Translations under genes and position numbers: made by a program | Assembly (NCBI GenBank): GCA_965223045.1 | Contig: CBDCVN010000013.1 | Coordinates: 1,302,001-1,366,000, forward strand | Direction of reading: 5' to 3' | DNA length: 64,000 nt | DNA from: CBDCVN01 sp965223045 | GTDB lineage: Bacteria; Deinococcota; Deinococci; Deinococcales; Trueperaceae | Notes under the pieces: model-generated | Seen by the model: the letters and a program-made list of their open reading frames with translations, nothing else | Databases searched by the model: none | What the model was told of the DNA's origin: nothing | Shown: in pieces, positions 19,418-27,646 of the stretch | How positions within the stretch are numbered: position 1 is the stretch's first letter | Layout: every line of letters begins with the position of its first letter

Positions 19418-20379
19418 ATTCATGTGGATGGGAAACACCTTAGGGGTAGCACACGTAAGCGTTGTGGGGATAAGGGGTTGCACATGTTGTCACTGTACAT
19501 TAATCAAGTGGGTATGACTTTAATGCAAGAACAAGTAAAGACAGATGAAGCGAAAACAGCTAGGCAAATGATAGGGATATTAAATGAGGTGTTTGGTAGA
19601 CCATGGATACTGACAGGGGACGCAGCGTTTACAGAACGAGCAGTTATCGATGCTGTGTTAGAGGCAAATGGAAGGTATTTCTTAGCATTGAAGGATAATC
19701 GATCAAGTTTAAAGAAATTTGCTGAGTGGGCATTTAGTCTTGAGTTTTGTGAAGAGGATAGCCAAATTGAGGATGAAGAGCATAGAAGTGGAGAAATATG
19801 GTTGCGAGAAATTGAAACAAGACCAGTTGATGAGGTAACCCAAGGACAGTTACCTGAAGCACAGTATTTCGTTCGATGCATTCGTACCGTTGTGTGTAAA
19901 ACAACAGGTGAAATCAAGTCTCAGGAGACACAATATGCCATTACCAGCGCTCATGGGGATGCAAGGAAGTTTTACCTATGGTGGCGAGGGCATTGGGCTA
20001 TAGAGAATCGTTCTCATCACAAGAGGGATACGATATGGAGAGAGGATTTTTGTCGTTTAAGGAAAGGAGCTCAAAGCTTTGCTGCTTTACGTAATCTTGT
20101 ACTGAGTCTGTTTCACCTACGAGGTACTACTTCTGTTCTTAGGCAAACACGTCGTTTCGCTTCGAAACCTTACCTCATACCAGAATTTCTGGGCTTTTGA
20201 TACCTTCATGAAAAAAGCCTGAAGAAAAATACTAGAGTTGTTCGGAAATAGCCAAATCAGCTAAAATAGTAGCTAGTATGGTAGTTTTCAAAACCAGAAG
20301 TGACAGACAAGTAAGAGCCTTGACAGGTTTGCCTGAAGAAAAGATAAATGAGTTAGAGACAGTGTTTGAAGAGGTATAT

Positions 20380-22260
20380 CGCATTTTGTCATCAAAAAGT
20401 AGGGTTTTTGACCCCTAAAATCCCGTGCTATTTGAGGTTTTAGGGTGAAATTATTTTTTATAAAAAATGGCTACATCTCGACCCCCATCAGGTCTAAGAT
20501 ATATTTTTGCTCTTCGTCTGGAACAGTGTTCCGATAAAAAGACATTCCATTTGTTTCAATTCTATTTCTGGTGATTGTTTTCAGTGTTTCTATTACTTGT
20601 ACAAACGTCCATCTTCTTTCCCATCCTTTTTTGTCCTTCTTGAACAATGGTCCTAATCGTTTTTGCATGTGCCACTGCACATAATACGCTAGCATACATA
20701 AAAATACATGTGCTTTGATACGATGATCTAGATTATGATACACAGGTCGCATTTCTAACTGCACTGTTTTTAAATTGCGGAATGCTTTTTCTACTTGCTC
20801 TAGTTTCTTGTAGCTAGTCACAACCTCTTCTTTGTCCATCGTTTTTTCATCTACTTTGGTTGTTATTACATAACATCCATCTAGATCCTTAGCTTTTGCT
20901 ATTGCCCCTTCTTTTTTACTCCATAACAGCTTATGTTTGGTTGATTCCTTTTCTTTATTATCTCCTGTTACTTTCCAACTAATATATTTACCCATTTTGT
21001 ATTTCTGTAGCACTTTTCCTACTCGTGCTCCCAATACCTCTACAGTTGTTTTTTGCTTGTAGTTTGCTATTTCTTCAAGCTCCTCAGTCGTCAGTTCAAT
21101 CAGTTTTTCTCTCGTTTTTGCATCTCGTTTTGCTGATTCAGGGTTTTTGCATAAACAGTATCTTCTACTTGGATTTTCAGCGTTTACTACCTCTGTTATC
21201 TTCTTTTCATTGAACTCAGATGGCTTTATTATTCCTTTTTCTATTAGTTTATGTATTCCAGCCCTTGTTAGTGCTCCTATTGTCTTTACACCTTTTTCCT
21301 CTAATTCTTCTGCTATTGCTTCTGTTACCATTCCTCTATCCCCTACAAATATCGCTTGCTTTATTTCATACGTCTCTTTTAGTTCTCCTATCTTGTTTGA
21401 AACTGTTGTCTGATCCTTAGTATTTCCCTTGAAAACTTCTACTCCTACTGGACAACCTTCTCCATTACATATTAATCCTATTACTATTTGTTCATGTTTC
21501 TTCTTCCCGTCTCGGTTATATCCATATTTTACCAATTCGCTATTTGTGTATTGGCCTTCCAAATAACTGCTCGTGACATCATATAGTACAAGATTTCCAT
21601 TCTTGAGATGTTTCTTGGCTAACTTCTTCTGAATTCCTTTTTGTCTTGCTAGCAGTCTATCTAATGCCTCATAACAATGTTTTCTTACATCTGGTCTTCC
21701 TTCTACTCCACATTGTTCCCAAAGACTACTATTATTATATTGATTGCATAATGCTAACTTGCTTCCAGCAAATATTATCCTACCTATTATCATCGCGCTT
21801 ATGTTACTCACCCATGGCTGGGGTTGTGAATACATTGCCTTATCTAATCCTATTTCCTTAATCATTGACAATATCGTATGACTTGCTCCATATTCTTTAC
21901 TGCCTACTATTTGTACAGCTTTTGGATTACTTTTAGCAATAACCTCATTACGAAAGGTTAGCTGTAACATTTTAAGTTGCTCTAGAGTTTGTCCTGTTAT
22001 CCTTCCGAATTGTTTGTGTTTTATTTTTCCATCTTCACGATAGCTGCTACGTATTACTCCTACTGGCTTATCTGTATTCGCATACTGGATCTCTAGGTGC
22101 ATATTGTTTGTAGTAGCCACTATGGCTACACTATAAAAATATATCCCTATTTTGTCAATGATATGCTGTGGCTACTTGAAAAAAGTAGAAAAGTGGTGAT
22201 ACTGGCTTTGGTAACAGTGTTTTTGAAAGTGAAAATGGCGTTTTTTCGATACAACTTGCG
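20380..22260 (-). mobile_element. ISd copy 1 (IS1634 family), complete, 1881 bp
   Basis: Ends CGCATTTTGTCATC and the complement of CGCAAGTTGTATCG. Target duplication GTATAT at 20374-20379 and 22261-22266. Same length and same protein as copy 2 at 36339. Confidence 0.92.
20471..22120 (-). CDS. IS1634-family transposase (ISd copy 1)
   Basis: 549 residues starting at GTG. DDE nuclease: VLYDVTSSYLEG (first Asp), IFVGDRGMV (second Asp) and SYKKLEQVEKAFRNLKTV (third acidic residue). The protein is identical to copy 2. A consensus promoter (TTGACA, 17 bp, TATAGT) lies inside the IS just before the start, with only nine bases from -10 to GTG. Confidence 0.92.
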   Translation of the reverse strand: MATTNNMHLEIQYANTDKPVGVIRSSYREDGKIKHKQFGRITGQTLEQLKMLQLTFRNEVIAKSNPKAVQIVGSKEYGASHTILSMIKEIGLDKAMYSQPQPWVSNISAMIIGRIIFAGSKLALCNQYNNSSLWEQCGVEGRPDVRKHCYEALDRLLARQKGIQKKLAKKHLKNGNLVLYDVTSSYLEGQYTNSELVKYGYNRDGKKKHEQIVIGLICNGEGCPVGVEVFKGNTKDQTTVSNKIGELKETYEIKQAIFVGDRGMVTEAIAEELEEKGVKTIGALTRAGIHKLIEKGIIKPSEFNEKKITEVVNAENPSRRYCLCKNPESAKRDAKTREKLIELTTEELEEIANYKQKTTVEVLGARVGKVLQKYKMGKYISWKVTGDNKEKESTKHKLLWSKKEGAIAKAKDLDGCYVITTKVDEKTMDKEEVVTSYKKLEQVEKAFRNLKTVQLEMRPVYHNLDHRIKAHVFLCMLAYYVQWHMQKRLGPLFKKDKKGWERRWTFVQVIETLKTITRNRIETNGMSFYRNTVPDEEQKYILDLMGVEM

Positions 22261-23123
22261 GTATATGAGGAGCAAAGTCAAAAAGACTATGAAGAACAAC
22301 AAGCTAAAGGGGAAAGAGAACGATCTAGGGGAGGAGGAAGAAAAAGTAAACTTCCTTCTACTAAACACAAACTCGAATTTATTCTCTACTACCTGAAAAG
22401 TTATCCTACAATGGATGAATTAGCAGAGAAGTTTGATATGTCTCGTTCCAGTGCACACTATTGGGTACATAAGCTGCTGCCAATTCTCTCAGCAGCCTTG
22501 GCAAAATTAGGTATGTTGCCTAAGAGAGAGTTCAATACACCTGAGGAGTTAAAAGAAGCGCTTGAAGAAGCAAGAAAAATACTGATTGATGCTACAGAAA
22601 GGAAACATAGACGCCCTAGTGAAGAAGAAAAGCAGGAGGAGCTATATAGTGGAAAAAAGAAGGGTCACACGGTAAAAAACACAATAATAGCAACAGGAAG
22701 AAAGGTAATAATCTATGTAGGAAGGACATTTGCTGGGCGGAGACATGACTATGGGATGTTTAAGGAGGAGTTTCCACCTAAACAAGGCTGGCTGAAAGAG
22801 GAGGGAAAAAGAGCAAATCTAGACTCAGGTTATCAAGGTATAAACAAGGATTATGGGATAGGAGCAGCGATACCAAAGAAAAAGCCAAGGAAGAGTAAAA
22901 AGAATCCTAATCCAGAGCTAACAGAAGCAGAGAAGGAGAGGAATAAAAGGCTGGGCAAAGCAAGGATATATGTAGAACATGCCATAGGAGGTATGAAACG
23001 CTTTAATATACTAGTGCATGCCTTTCGGAATCGCAAGACAGGTTTTGCAGATAGCGTTATAGCTGTCTGTGGGGGGCTTTGGAATTTTTTGATTGTTTAA
23101 ACTATTTATTTCCGAACAACTCT

Positions 23124-23482
23124 AATGATCTTGAGCAAAGCAATAATTTGCCCCATTTTGTTTTAGAGTAATCCTAGCGTATAATTTTAATTTACTCAAT
23201 AAAAATTTCACAAGCAGTGCGCAAGCAACGTACTCATCTAGGTTATGGTGCGAAAACGAGAAGCTGGGCAGAGTCGCAGCATTAGGCTTTTGTTTCTGAT
23301 TATTCCAAAAAAAGTTCTTAAATCCTTGAGATTTAGTTAAGAAAAAATGATTTATAGTAAGGCAGCATTTACGTAATAAATAATTGCGTATGCTTTAAAG
23401 TGTTTAGGATAAGTTAGTTGAAGGTATAACTATAAGGTGGGAATTTAGCCTGATTAGGTATGGCGAAAACCATTTAGAGGAT
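23124..23482. other. Intergenic, no gene seen
   Basis: 359 bp. Contains CTCAATAAAAATTTCACAAG near 23192, close to a sequence near 53794 beside ISe copy 2, perhaps a shared decayed repeat. No hairpin or RNA gene recognised. Confidence 0.4.
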
Positions 23483-23491
23483 TTGATTATT

Positions 23492-23992
23492 TTGAAAGAA
23501 CAAGACAAACTCATCTCACATATTAGTAATGGTATGATCTATGCTCGTATTCGTGATTATATAACCAGTACTGCTAAAACTATTGATCTTAGAGCAAGCT
23601 TTACCCATGGGAGACGTAAAAGTGACATAATAATTGTCAAATTAAGAGGCAAACATGAGCATACCCAAACTATGATTACCTATTTATTGGACATGTTTTC
23701 TGAGGTTGATATTGAGGTTCCACAAAGCTTACAAAGAGACAACTGCTGTACTCTAATAATTACTCAAAAATTGACTGATCAAGAGGTTGTGGCTAATGAA
23801 AGGCGTGCTAAGTTAATTAGTCTTATAGAAGGAAAGTTAGGGATTACAGATCAACTAATTACAGGTCAACTAATAAATTCAAATCAGTTAACTAATCCAA
23901 AAGAATTGTATGGTGCTTTGCAAGCATTAAAATCAAGTATCAAGTATGCTAACCAGTTGAGAGAAGGTAAGTTACCAGCAAGGCCTTGTTGA
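23492..23992 (+). CDS. Hypothetical protein
   Basis: About 166 residues, family not recognised. Starts are TTG at 23483 or TTG at 23492; AGAGG at 23476-23480 is better spaced for 23492. No signal peptide or membrane segment. The middle is basic and beta-rich (HGRRKSDIIIVKLRGKHEHT), and the C terminus has repeated ITDQLITGQLINSNQL-like text. It abuts a dead tnpB. Confidence 0.45.
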   Translation: MKEQDKLISHISNGMIYARIRDYITSTAKTIDLRASFTHGRRKSDIIIVKLRGKHEHTQTMITYLLDMFSEVDIEVPQSLQRDNCCTLIITQKLTDQEVVANERRAKLISLIEGKLGITDQLITGQLINSNQLTNPKELYGALQALKSSIKYANQLREGKLPARPC

Positions 23993-24002
23993 ATTTCCCA
24001 AT

Positions 24003-24239
24003 GTGCTAAGTTATATGATTTTACCCTTTGGTGTGCTCCTTCTCTTTACTGTACTTAATGTTGCCAATGTGGTTATCCCTAAACCTGTTCCTACCACCTC
24101 TGTAGCTTGGCTTTCGCTTTTTTTAGGTGTTTCGGCTATATCTACGATTAAACCACCTATTCTCTACGCGAGAGATTGTAGCACTTATTATCTTCCCTTC
24201 ATAATGCACTTCTTCCGTCATCTTTGCCCAACCTAGGTT
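24003..24239 (-). pseudogene. IS200/IS605 TnpB remnant
   Basis: On the minus strand, LGWAKMTEEVHYEGKIISA then TISRVENRWF matches the TnpB region before the nuclease core. After one stop codon comes VVGTGLGITTLATLS, which aligns with the RuvC-I motif VGVDLGIKTLATLS. The catalytic Asp is replaced by Thr. Only about 80 residues remain. The plus-strand frame over the same bases is a shadow. Confidence 0.75.
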
Positions 24240-24264
24240 AGATAATCTTCCAAATCCTTTATTA

Positions 24265-24382
24265 GGTCATTGTGTAGTACATTTGCCAAGTAGGTTAAGC
24301 AAGATGTTAGTTGCCTTATAGTGAAATTAAAGGTGTTTTTTTTAGTAGGCACACAAAATACATATGATTAAGCTTCTAGCAA
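24265..24382 (+). pseudogene. Remnant of an older element's integrase end, left of attL
   Basis: TGTAGTACATTTGCCAAGTA and the next 25 bases resemble the integrase gene at about 49545-49590. Further on, a GGCACACA box at 24348 and then ATGATTAAGCTTCTAGC resemble the bases just before attR (near 49950-49995). The body between is deleted. This looks like the integrase-side end of a related earlier element at the same tRNA. Confidence 0.7.
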
Positions 24383-24470
24383 TTAAACTAATTCAATTTT
24401 TAACGTTCAAGTTGGTGCCGAGAGTGGGACTTGAACCCACACGCCTTTTCAGGCAACAGATTTTAAGTCT
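24383..24470 (+). repeat. attL, 88-bp direct repeat
   Basis: Identical over 88 bp to 49996-50083. It contains the 3' part of the tRNA-Leu gene (24413-24470, reading on the minus strand) and 30 bp of downstream flank. It lacks the tRNA 5' half, so it is not a gene. Confidence 0.95.
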
Positions 24471-24496
24471 CTATAAAGCTTATAAGCTTTAATTAG

Positions 24497-24530
24497 ATTA
24501 GTCTGAAATGATTGTTTCAGGCTAATTTTT
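24497..24530 (+). terminator. Hairpin terminator inside attL edge
   Basis: ATTAGTCTGAAA pairs with TTTCAGGCTAAT (one G-T pair) and is followed by T residues. It may shield element genes from the tRNA-side flank. Confidence 0.6.
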
Positions 24531-24581
24531 GCTTTATTTAGTATGATTAGATGTGATTTATATGGTTTTTTTAGGAAGGTT

Positions 24582-24601
24582 GGCACACAAATGGCACACA
24601 A
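24582..24601 (+). repeat. Candidate integrase arm sites, left end
   Basis: GGCACACAAATGGCACACAA: two GGCACACA boxes spaced 11 bp, one helical turn. The same pair with the same spacing occurs near attR at 49950. Tyrosine integrases of the lambda type use such arm sites. Confidence 0.55.
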
Positions 24602-25349
24602 TAACATTCACACATTTCTTGATTTAGTAGGGGAAATTTTACGGCCTGACGCTGATGTAACCACAGAAAAAATTAAGGCATGGGGCCAAACGATTAAACT
24701 GACATTTGATGAAGGTAATGATACTAAAACTAAAAAAAGTTTACCTCTCGGGCTAATGCCATATGCATTATGGGAAGCTGCATTAGCTATTCGTTGTACG
24801 GATGAAGTATTAGAGCGTGTAAAAATACAAAAGGAGTTAGATGAAGTAAAGGGTTACAATTTATGGAATAAAGAGCGCAAGCTCCCATTTCAAGGTTTGG
24901 TTAATGAAGAGGGGCAACTTGTTTGGGGACACAATCCAAGCATTCCTATTCCAGCAGAGCTAGCAGGGGAAACTTACTATACTATTTTTATCAGAACTCG
25001 TTCCCCTCAAACAAAAGTTAATGAATACGAACAGTTCATAAATCAGGAACTAGAGTACAGGGGTGAACAAATTGTACAAAGGGAAAGGAATATCTATGAT
25101 GTGACTAAGAAAATATCAAGAACCACACACAGCTTTCATCATTTTGAATGGTTAGCTAAACGTCATATTAAACGTATGGATAATCTAGAAATTACTGCTT
25201 GGGAAGAGGATAGAGGTGGAACGAACGAAGAAAGTACTATCTCTTACGGCATTAAGCGTGCAGCCAATGTACTTGGCATTCAATCACCTGCTCCAAATAA
25301 AGGTGGTAGGCCAAAAAAGGATCTCCTAGAAGCTAATAAAAACCCTTGA
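24591..25349 (+). CDS. Hypothetical protein at the left end of the element
   Basis: About 252 residues from ATG at 24591, or 268 from ATG at 24543. AGGAAGG at 24573-24579 favours the downstream start, though spacing is long. No family recognised. It is soluble and charged, with a conserved-looking central part (NLWNKERKLPFQGLVNEEGQ) and a basic tail (NKGGRPKKDL). Position beside the att site and before the regulators suggests an element-maintenance role, but nothing shows it directly. Confidence 0.55.
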   Translation: MAHNNIHTFLDLVGEILRPDADVTTEKIKAWGQTIKLTFDEGNDTKTKKSLPLGLMPYALWEAALAIRCTDEVLERVKIQKELDEVKGYNLWNKERKLPFQGLVNEEGQLVWGHNPSIPIPAELAGETYYTIFIRTRSPQTKVNEYEQFINQELEYRGEQIVQRERNIYDVTKKISRTTHSFHHFEWLAKRHIKRMDNLEITAWEEDRGGTNEESTISYGIKRAANVLGIQSPAPNKGGRPKKDLLEANKNP

Positions 25350-25430
25350 AGAAAAATTCCTAAGCTAAGTATTTCTACTTCCTTGGTTACTGGACATGAA
25401 TCTTGTATGGTTGTTTTAGTGAAGTTGTTA

Positions 25431-25448
25431 TTGACATGATTTAGTCAA
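25431..25448. promoter_or_regulatory. TTGAC-type inverted repeat upstream of the AlpA-like gene
   Basis: TTGACATGATTTAGTCAA: five-base arms TTGAC/GTCAA. The arms match the ends of the operator palindrome at 46076, in the reverse arm order. Possible second operator for the element's repressor. Confidence 0.4.
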
Positions 25449-25545
25449 ATTTAAAGAAGTAATCCCAAAGGCGCTCAGTTTATAAGGTTTCCCGACCAAA
25501 GAGCACCCTTGGGCTCTCAACAACGCTCACAGAAAGGAACGTTAT

Positions 25546-25752
25546 ATGAATCATATAACTACTTTAGCAGAATTAAAAATTGGTACTGTTGATGATGTCT
25601 CTACACTAACTAAAATGAAGCGTAGTACAATTTATCAACTGGCAAGAGAAAAACGTATAGATGGCGTAATCAGAATAGGCCGTGCTTTACGTTTTGATAT
25701 GAAGAAGGTTGGAGCTTGGTTACAACAAGGGGGTTCAGTCAGTGAGATATAA
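25546..25752 (+). CDS. AlpA/Xis-like HTH protein
   Basis: 68 residues. MerR-like helix-turn-helix of the excisionase/AlpA type: DDVSTLTKMKRSTIYQLARE, then IGRALRFDMKKVGAWLQQG. Such proteins direct excision or switch on satellite genes. A clear AGAAAGGA ribosome site precedes the ATG. It sits at the head of the plus-strand replication module. With the integrase broken, any excision role is now moot. Confidence 0.75.
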   Translation: MNHITTLAELKIGTVDDVSTLTKMKRSTIYQLAREKRIDGVIRIGRALRFDMKKVGAWLQQGGSVSEI

Positions 25753-25760
25753 ACAGAAAC

Positions 25761-25778
25761 GGCCCCATAAAAGGGGCC
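25761..25778 (+). terminator. GGCCCC/GGGGCC hairpin
   Basis: Six G-C pairs around ATAAAA, nine bases after the AlpA-like stop. There is no T-run, so it may pause rather than end transcription, or protect a processed 3' end. Confidence 0.45.
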
Positions 25779-25857
25779 AATCAAAATTTGTCCATCTAAA
25801 ACCACTAGTAGGTGGTGCTTACGTGCACAATAGCACAAGTAAAGGAGGTGCTGCAAG

Positions 25858-26601
25858 ATGAGAAAGAACTACACCACAGAGATTATCAAGTTTCACAAAG
25901 ATGAAATCACAGTACTAGTCACGAAAAATGGCAAACGACTAGTAGCTATGAAGCCGATAGTTGAACGTTTTGGCTTGGATTGGTCGGGACAACTACAACG
26001 TATGAAACGTGACCTAGCTCTTTCTGAGGGTATGGTTATTATACCCATACCTACAGGAAGTGGGTTGCAGGACATGGTTTTTCTAGATTATGACTTTTTA
26101 AATGGTTGGTTGTTTAAGGTTCAAATTAATAGAGTTAAAGAAGAGTTTAAACCTGCGTTAATCCTTTATCAAAAAGAGTGCTTTAAAGCCTTAAGAGATT
26201 ATTTCCAAAGAAAACAATTTGACTGGCAAGAAGCTCGAGCTTTAGGTAAAGTCTCAAGAAAATCTCTAACTGACGTTATCAATGAGCGCAGCAATTCAAA
26301 TTTTGTCTACAAAAATGTTACAGATGCAATAAACAAGCCTACTATTGGCATGAATGCGAAGCAGTACAGAGAGCTTCATGGTTTAGATAAAAAAGCGAAT
26401 GTACGTGAGCATCTTGATGCAGAAACATTGAGAATCTTTGATGCTATAGAGCAAGACACGGCGCAGTTGATTGTTGATAAAGATGCTCAAGGAACTAAAC
26501 AAATGATGGTTTGTGCTGAATTTGTTGCTGAAAGACGCTTAGAAACTAGCAAGCTATCTAAACAGTTGGTGCTACCTGAAAAAAGGGTTAAGAATGCCTA
26601 G
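25858..26601 (+). CDS. Phage-type antirepressor (P22_AR_N-like)
   Basis: 247 residues. The N-terminal 115 residues match the P22 antirepressor N-terminal domain: MKPIVERFGLDWSGQLQRMK, then VFLDYDFLNGWLFKVQINRV. The C-terminal half (about 130-247) is not assigned, but ends LETSKLSKQLVLPEKRV. Antirepressors bind and disable phage repressors, so this may act on the HTH repressor at 46125 or on a helper phage's repressor. Strong Shine-Dalgarno (AAAGGAGGT). Overlaps the primase gene by 8 bp. Confidence 0.75.
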   Translation: MRKNYTTEIIKFHKDEITVLVTKNGKRLVAMKPIVERFGLDWSGQLQRMKRDLALSEGMVIIPIPTGSGLQDMVFLDYDFLNGWLFKVQINRVKEEFKPALILYQKECFKALRDYFQRKQFDWQEARALGKVSRKSLTDVINERSNSNFVYKNVTDAINKPTIGMNAKQYRELHGLDKKANVREHLDAETLRIFDAIEQDTAQLIVDKDAQGTKQMMVCAEFVAERRLETSKLSKQLVLPEKRVKNA

Positions 26602-27646
26602 TTACCCTGATTTAGAAGCACTCGAGCAAGAGCTGATGATTAACCACAATGGTAAACGTGATGGTGTCAGAGTTGTATTTTTCTGTCCTGAGTGCTCTCA
26701 TAACAAGGCTAAGGCTAGTTACCATACTCAAAAGCATGTTTGGCATTGCTGGGTTTGCAGTGCAAAAGGCCATGCTGTGGAACTAGCTAGACTCCTAGGC
26801 ATTCAAGTTTCTAATCCTCATGCTAATGTTTGGAAAGAGACAGAACGACAAGCCTATGCTAAGGAAAGAAAAGCCCAGCAAAAAGCAGCTGAAGCTAAAG
26901 AAGAAACAGAAAAGGAAGCCCAAAAGAAGCGCTTTAATCAAGCAGATGCTGATTACAAAGTAAGTACTGAGGGTTTAGTAAGCCAATATTGCGAACACAA
27001 GGACATCCCTACATTTAGGGGTGTCCATTGTATAGGCAGTGAAACCTTACTACCCATAATTAACATTGACAGCAAGGTAATTGCCTACCAGAAAATCTAT
27101 AGGGAGCGTACCCATGAGGTTAGGTTTGCAAAGATCACTTGTGGTCCTAGTAAAGGTGGTCTGTTCTTTATAGATAACCAAGAGCTAAAAACAGAACTAC
27201 CTACAGAGTTATTAGGTAATGTCCTGTTCTGCGAAGGTTTCTCAACGGGGGCAAGCCTTCATCTAGCAACAGACTATCCAGTAATATGCACTATTTCAGC
27301 TCGAGCCATGGAACCTAGGATCAAAGAGATTTTAGAAAAGTACCAAAGCAGTTTTGAGGGAATAGTGTGTGCAGATAACGATTGCAGCAAAGAACCAAAT
27401 ATAGGCTTACAAGTGGGAAAAACTGTTGCTTACAAATTCAGAATGAAAATATGCTTTCCACAGGCTAGGAAGCAGGAAAGCACAGATTTCAACGACTTGC
27501 ATCAATTTCACAGCCTTGAAGCTGTGAGAAAGACAATCATGAATGCAAAACGAATATATTCAAATCCAAACAGATTAAAGCCTAGTGACAAAGGCTATAA
27601 GACTTATAGACAAAGACGCTATGCACGCCTGAGGGGTTGGATATGA
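26594..27646 (+). CDS. Zinc-ribbon/TOPRIM primase
   Basis: 350 residues. Residues 29-56 are a CHC2-like zinc ribbon (FFCPECSHNK then WHCWVCSAKGH). A charged helical linker spans about 85-120. A TOPRIM domain follows, with CEGFSTGASL (catalytic Glu) and VCADNDCSKE (DxD). Phage and plasmid primases start lagging strands or origins this way. Translationally coupled at both ends: 8 bp overlap with the antirepressor and an ATGA overlap with the next gene. Confidence 0.82.
   Translation: MPSYPDLEALEQELMINHNGKRDGVRVVFFCPECSHNKAKASYHTQKHVWHCWVCSAKGHAVELARLLGIQVSNPHANVWKETERQAYAKERKAQQKAAEAKEETEKEAQKKRFNQADADYKVSTEGLVSQYCEHKDIPTFRGVHCIGSETLLPIINIDSKVIAYQKIYRERTHEVRFAKITCGPSKGGLFFIDNQELKTELPTELLGNVLFCEGFSTGASLHLATDYPVICTISARAMEPRIKEILEKYQSSFEGIVCADNDCSKEPNIGLQVGKTVAYKFRMKICFPQARKQESTDFNDLHQFHSLEAVRKTIMNAKRIYSNPNRLKPSDKGYKTYRQRRYARLRGWI

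Larger units (their letters stand above)
18054..20200 (+). pseudogene. ISAs1-family transposase split by ISa
   Basis: Joining 18054-18428 to 19421-20200 restores a 384-residue frame. The N-terminal part holds the ISAs1 domain (CRYSMETLWRLVLMGICAG). The C-terminal part has HVDGKHLRGS with the first catalytic Asp, LTGDAAFTER with the second, and HWAIENRSHHKRDTIWRED with the catalytic Glu. The split lies just before the first Asp, so neither half is functional. Confidence 0.9.
17849..20221 (+). mobile_element. ISc (ISAs1 family), interrupted by ISa
   Basis: Perfect 18-bp terminal inverted repeats, CAGGCTTTTTTCATGAAG and its complement ending at 20221. Target duplication AAGAAAAAT (9 bp) at 17840-17848 and 20222-20230. 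Native length about 1381 bp once ISa and its 3-bp duplication are removed. Confidence 0.92.
20278..23100 (+). pseudogene. ISb transposase split by ISd
   Basis: Joining 20278-20379 to 22267-23100 restores 311 residues: helix-turn-helix, then a DDE_4 nuclease domain with LIDATERKH, ANLDSGYQG and YVEHAIGGMKRF. About 40% similar to ISa by eye. The interruption is after EEVY. The 3' part may derive from copy A by recombination; the two sources cannot be told apart. Confidence 0.87.
17389..23123 (+). mobile_element. ISb (IS5 family) with other elements nested inside
   Basis: The outer ends AGAGTTGTTCGGAAATAG (17389) and TTATTTCCGAACAACTCT (to 23123) are flanked by AAT at 17386-17388 and 23124-23126. 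Without inserts ISb is 1003 bp. In order inside: ISb left part, ISc (itself holding ISa), the three bases ACT, a second ISb left end at 20234, ISd, and one shared ISb right part. The doubled left end with a single right end indicates recombination between two ISb copies. Confidence 0.88.

Noticed and set aside
24003..24236. Plus-strand frame of 77 codons resembling a membrane protein
   Set aside because: It is the complement of a TnpB remnant; the hydrophobic look comes from reading that gene backwards.
24413..24470. Second tRNA-Leu gene
   Set aside because: Only the 3' part is present; it is the attachment-site duplicate.
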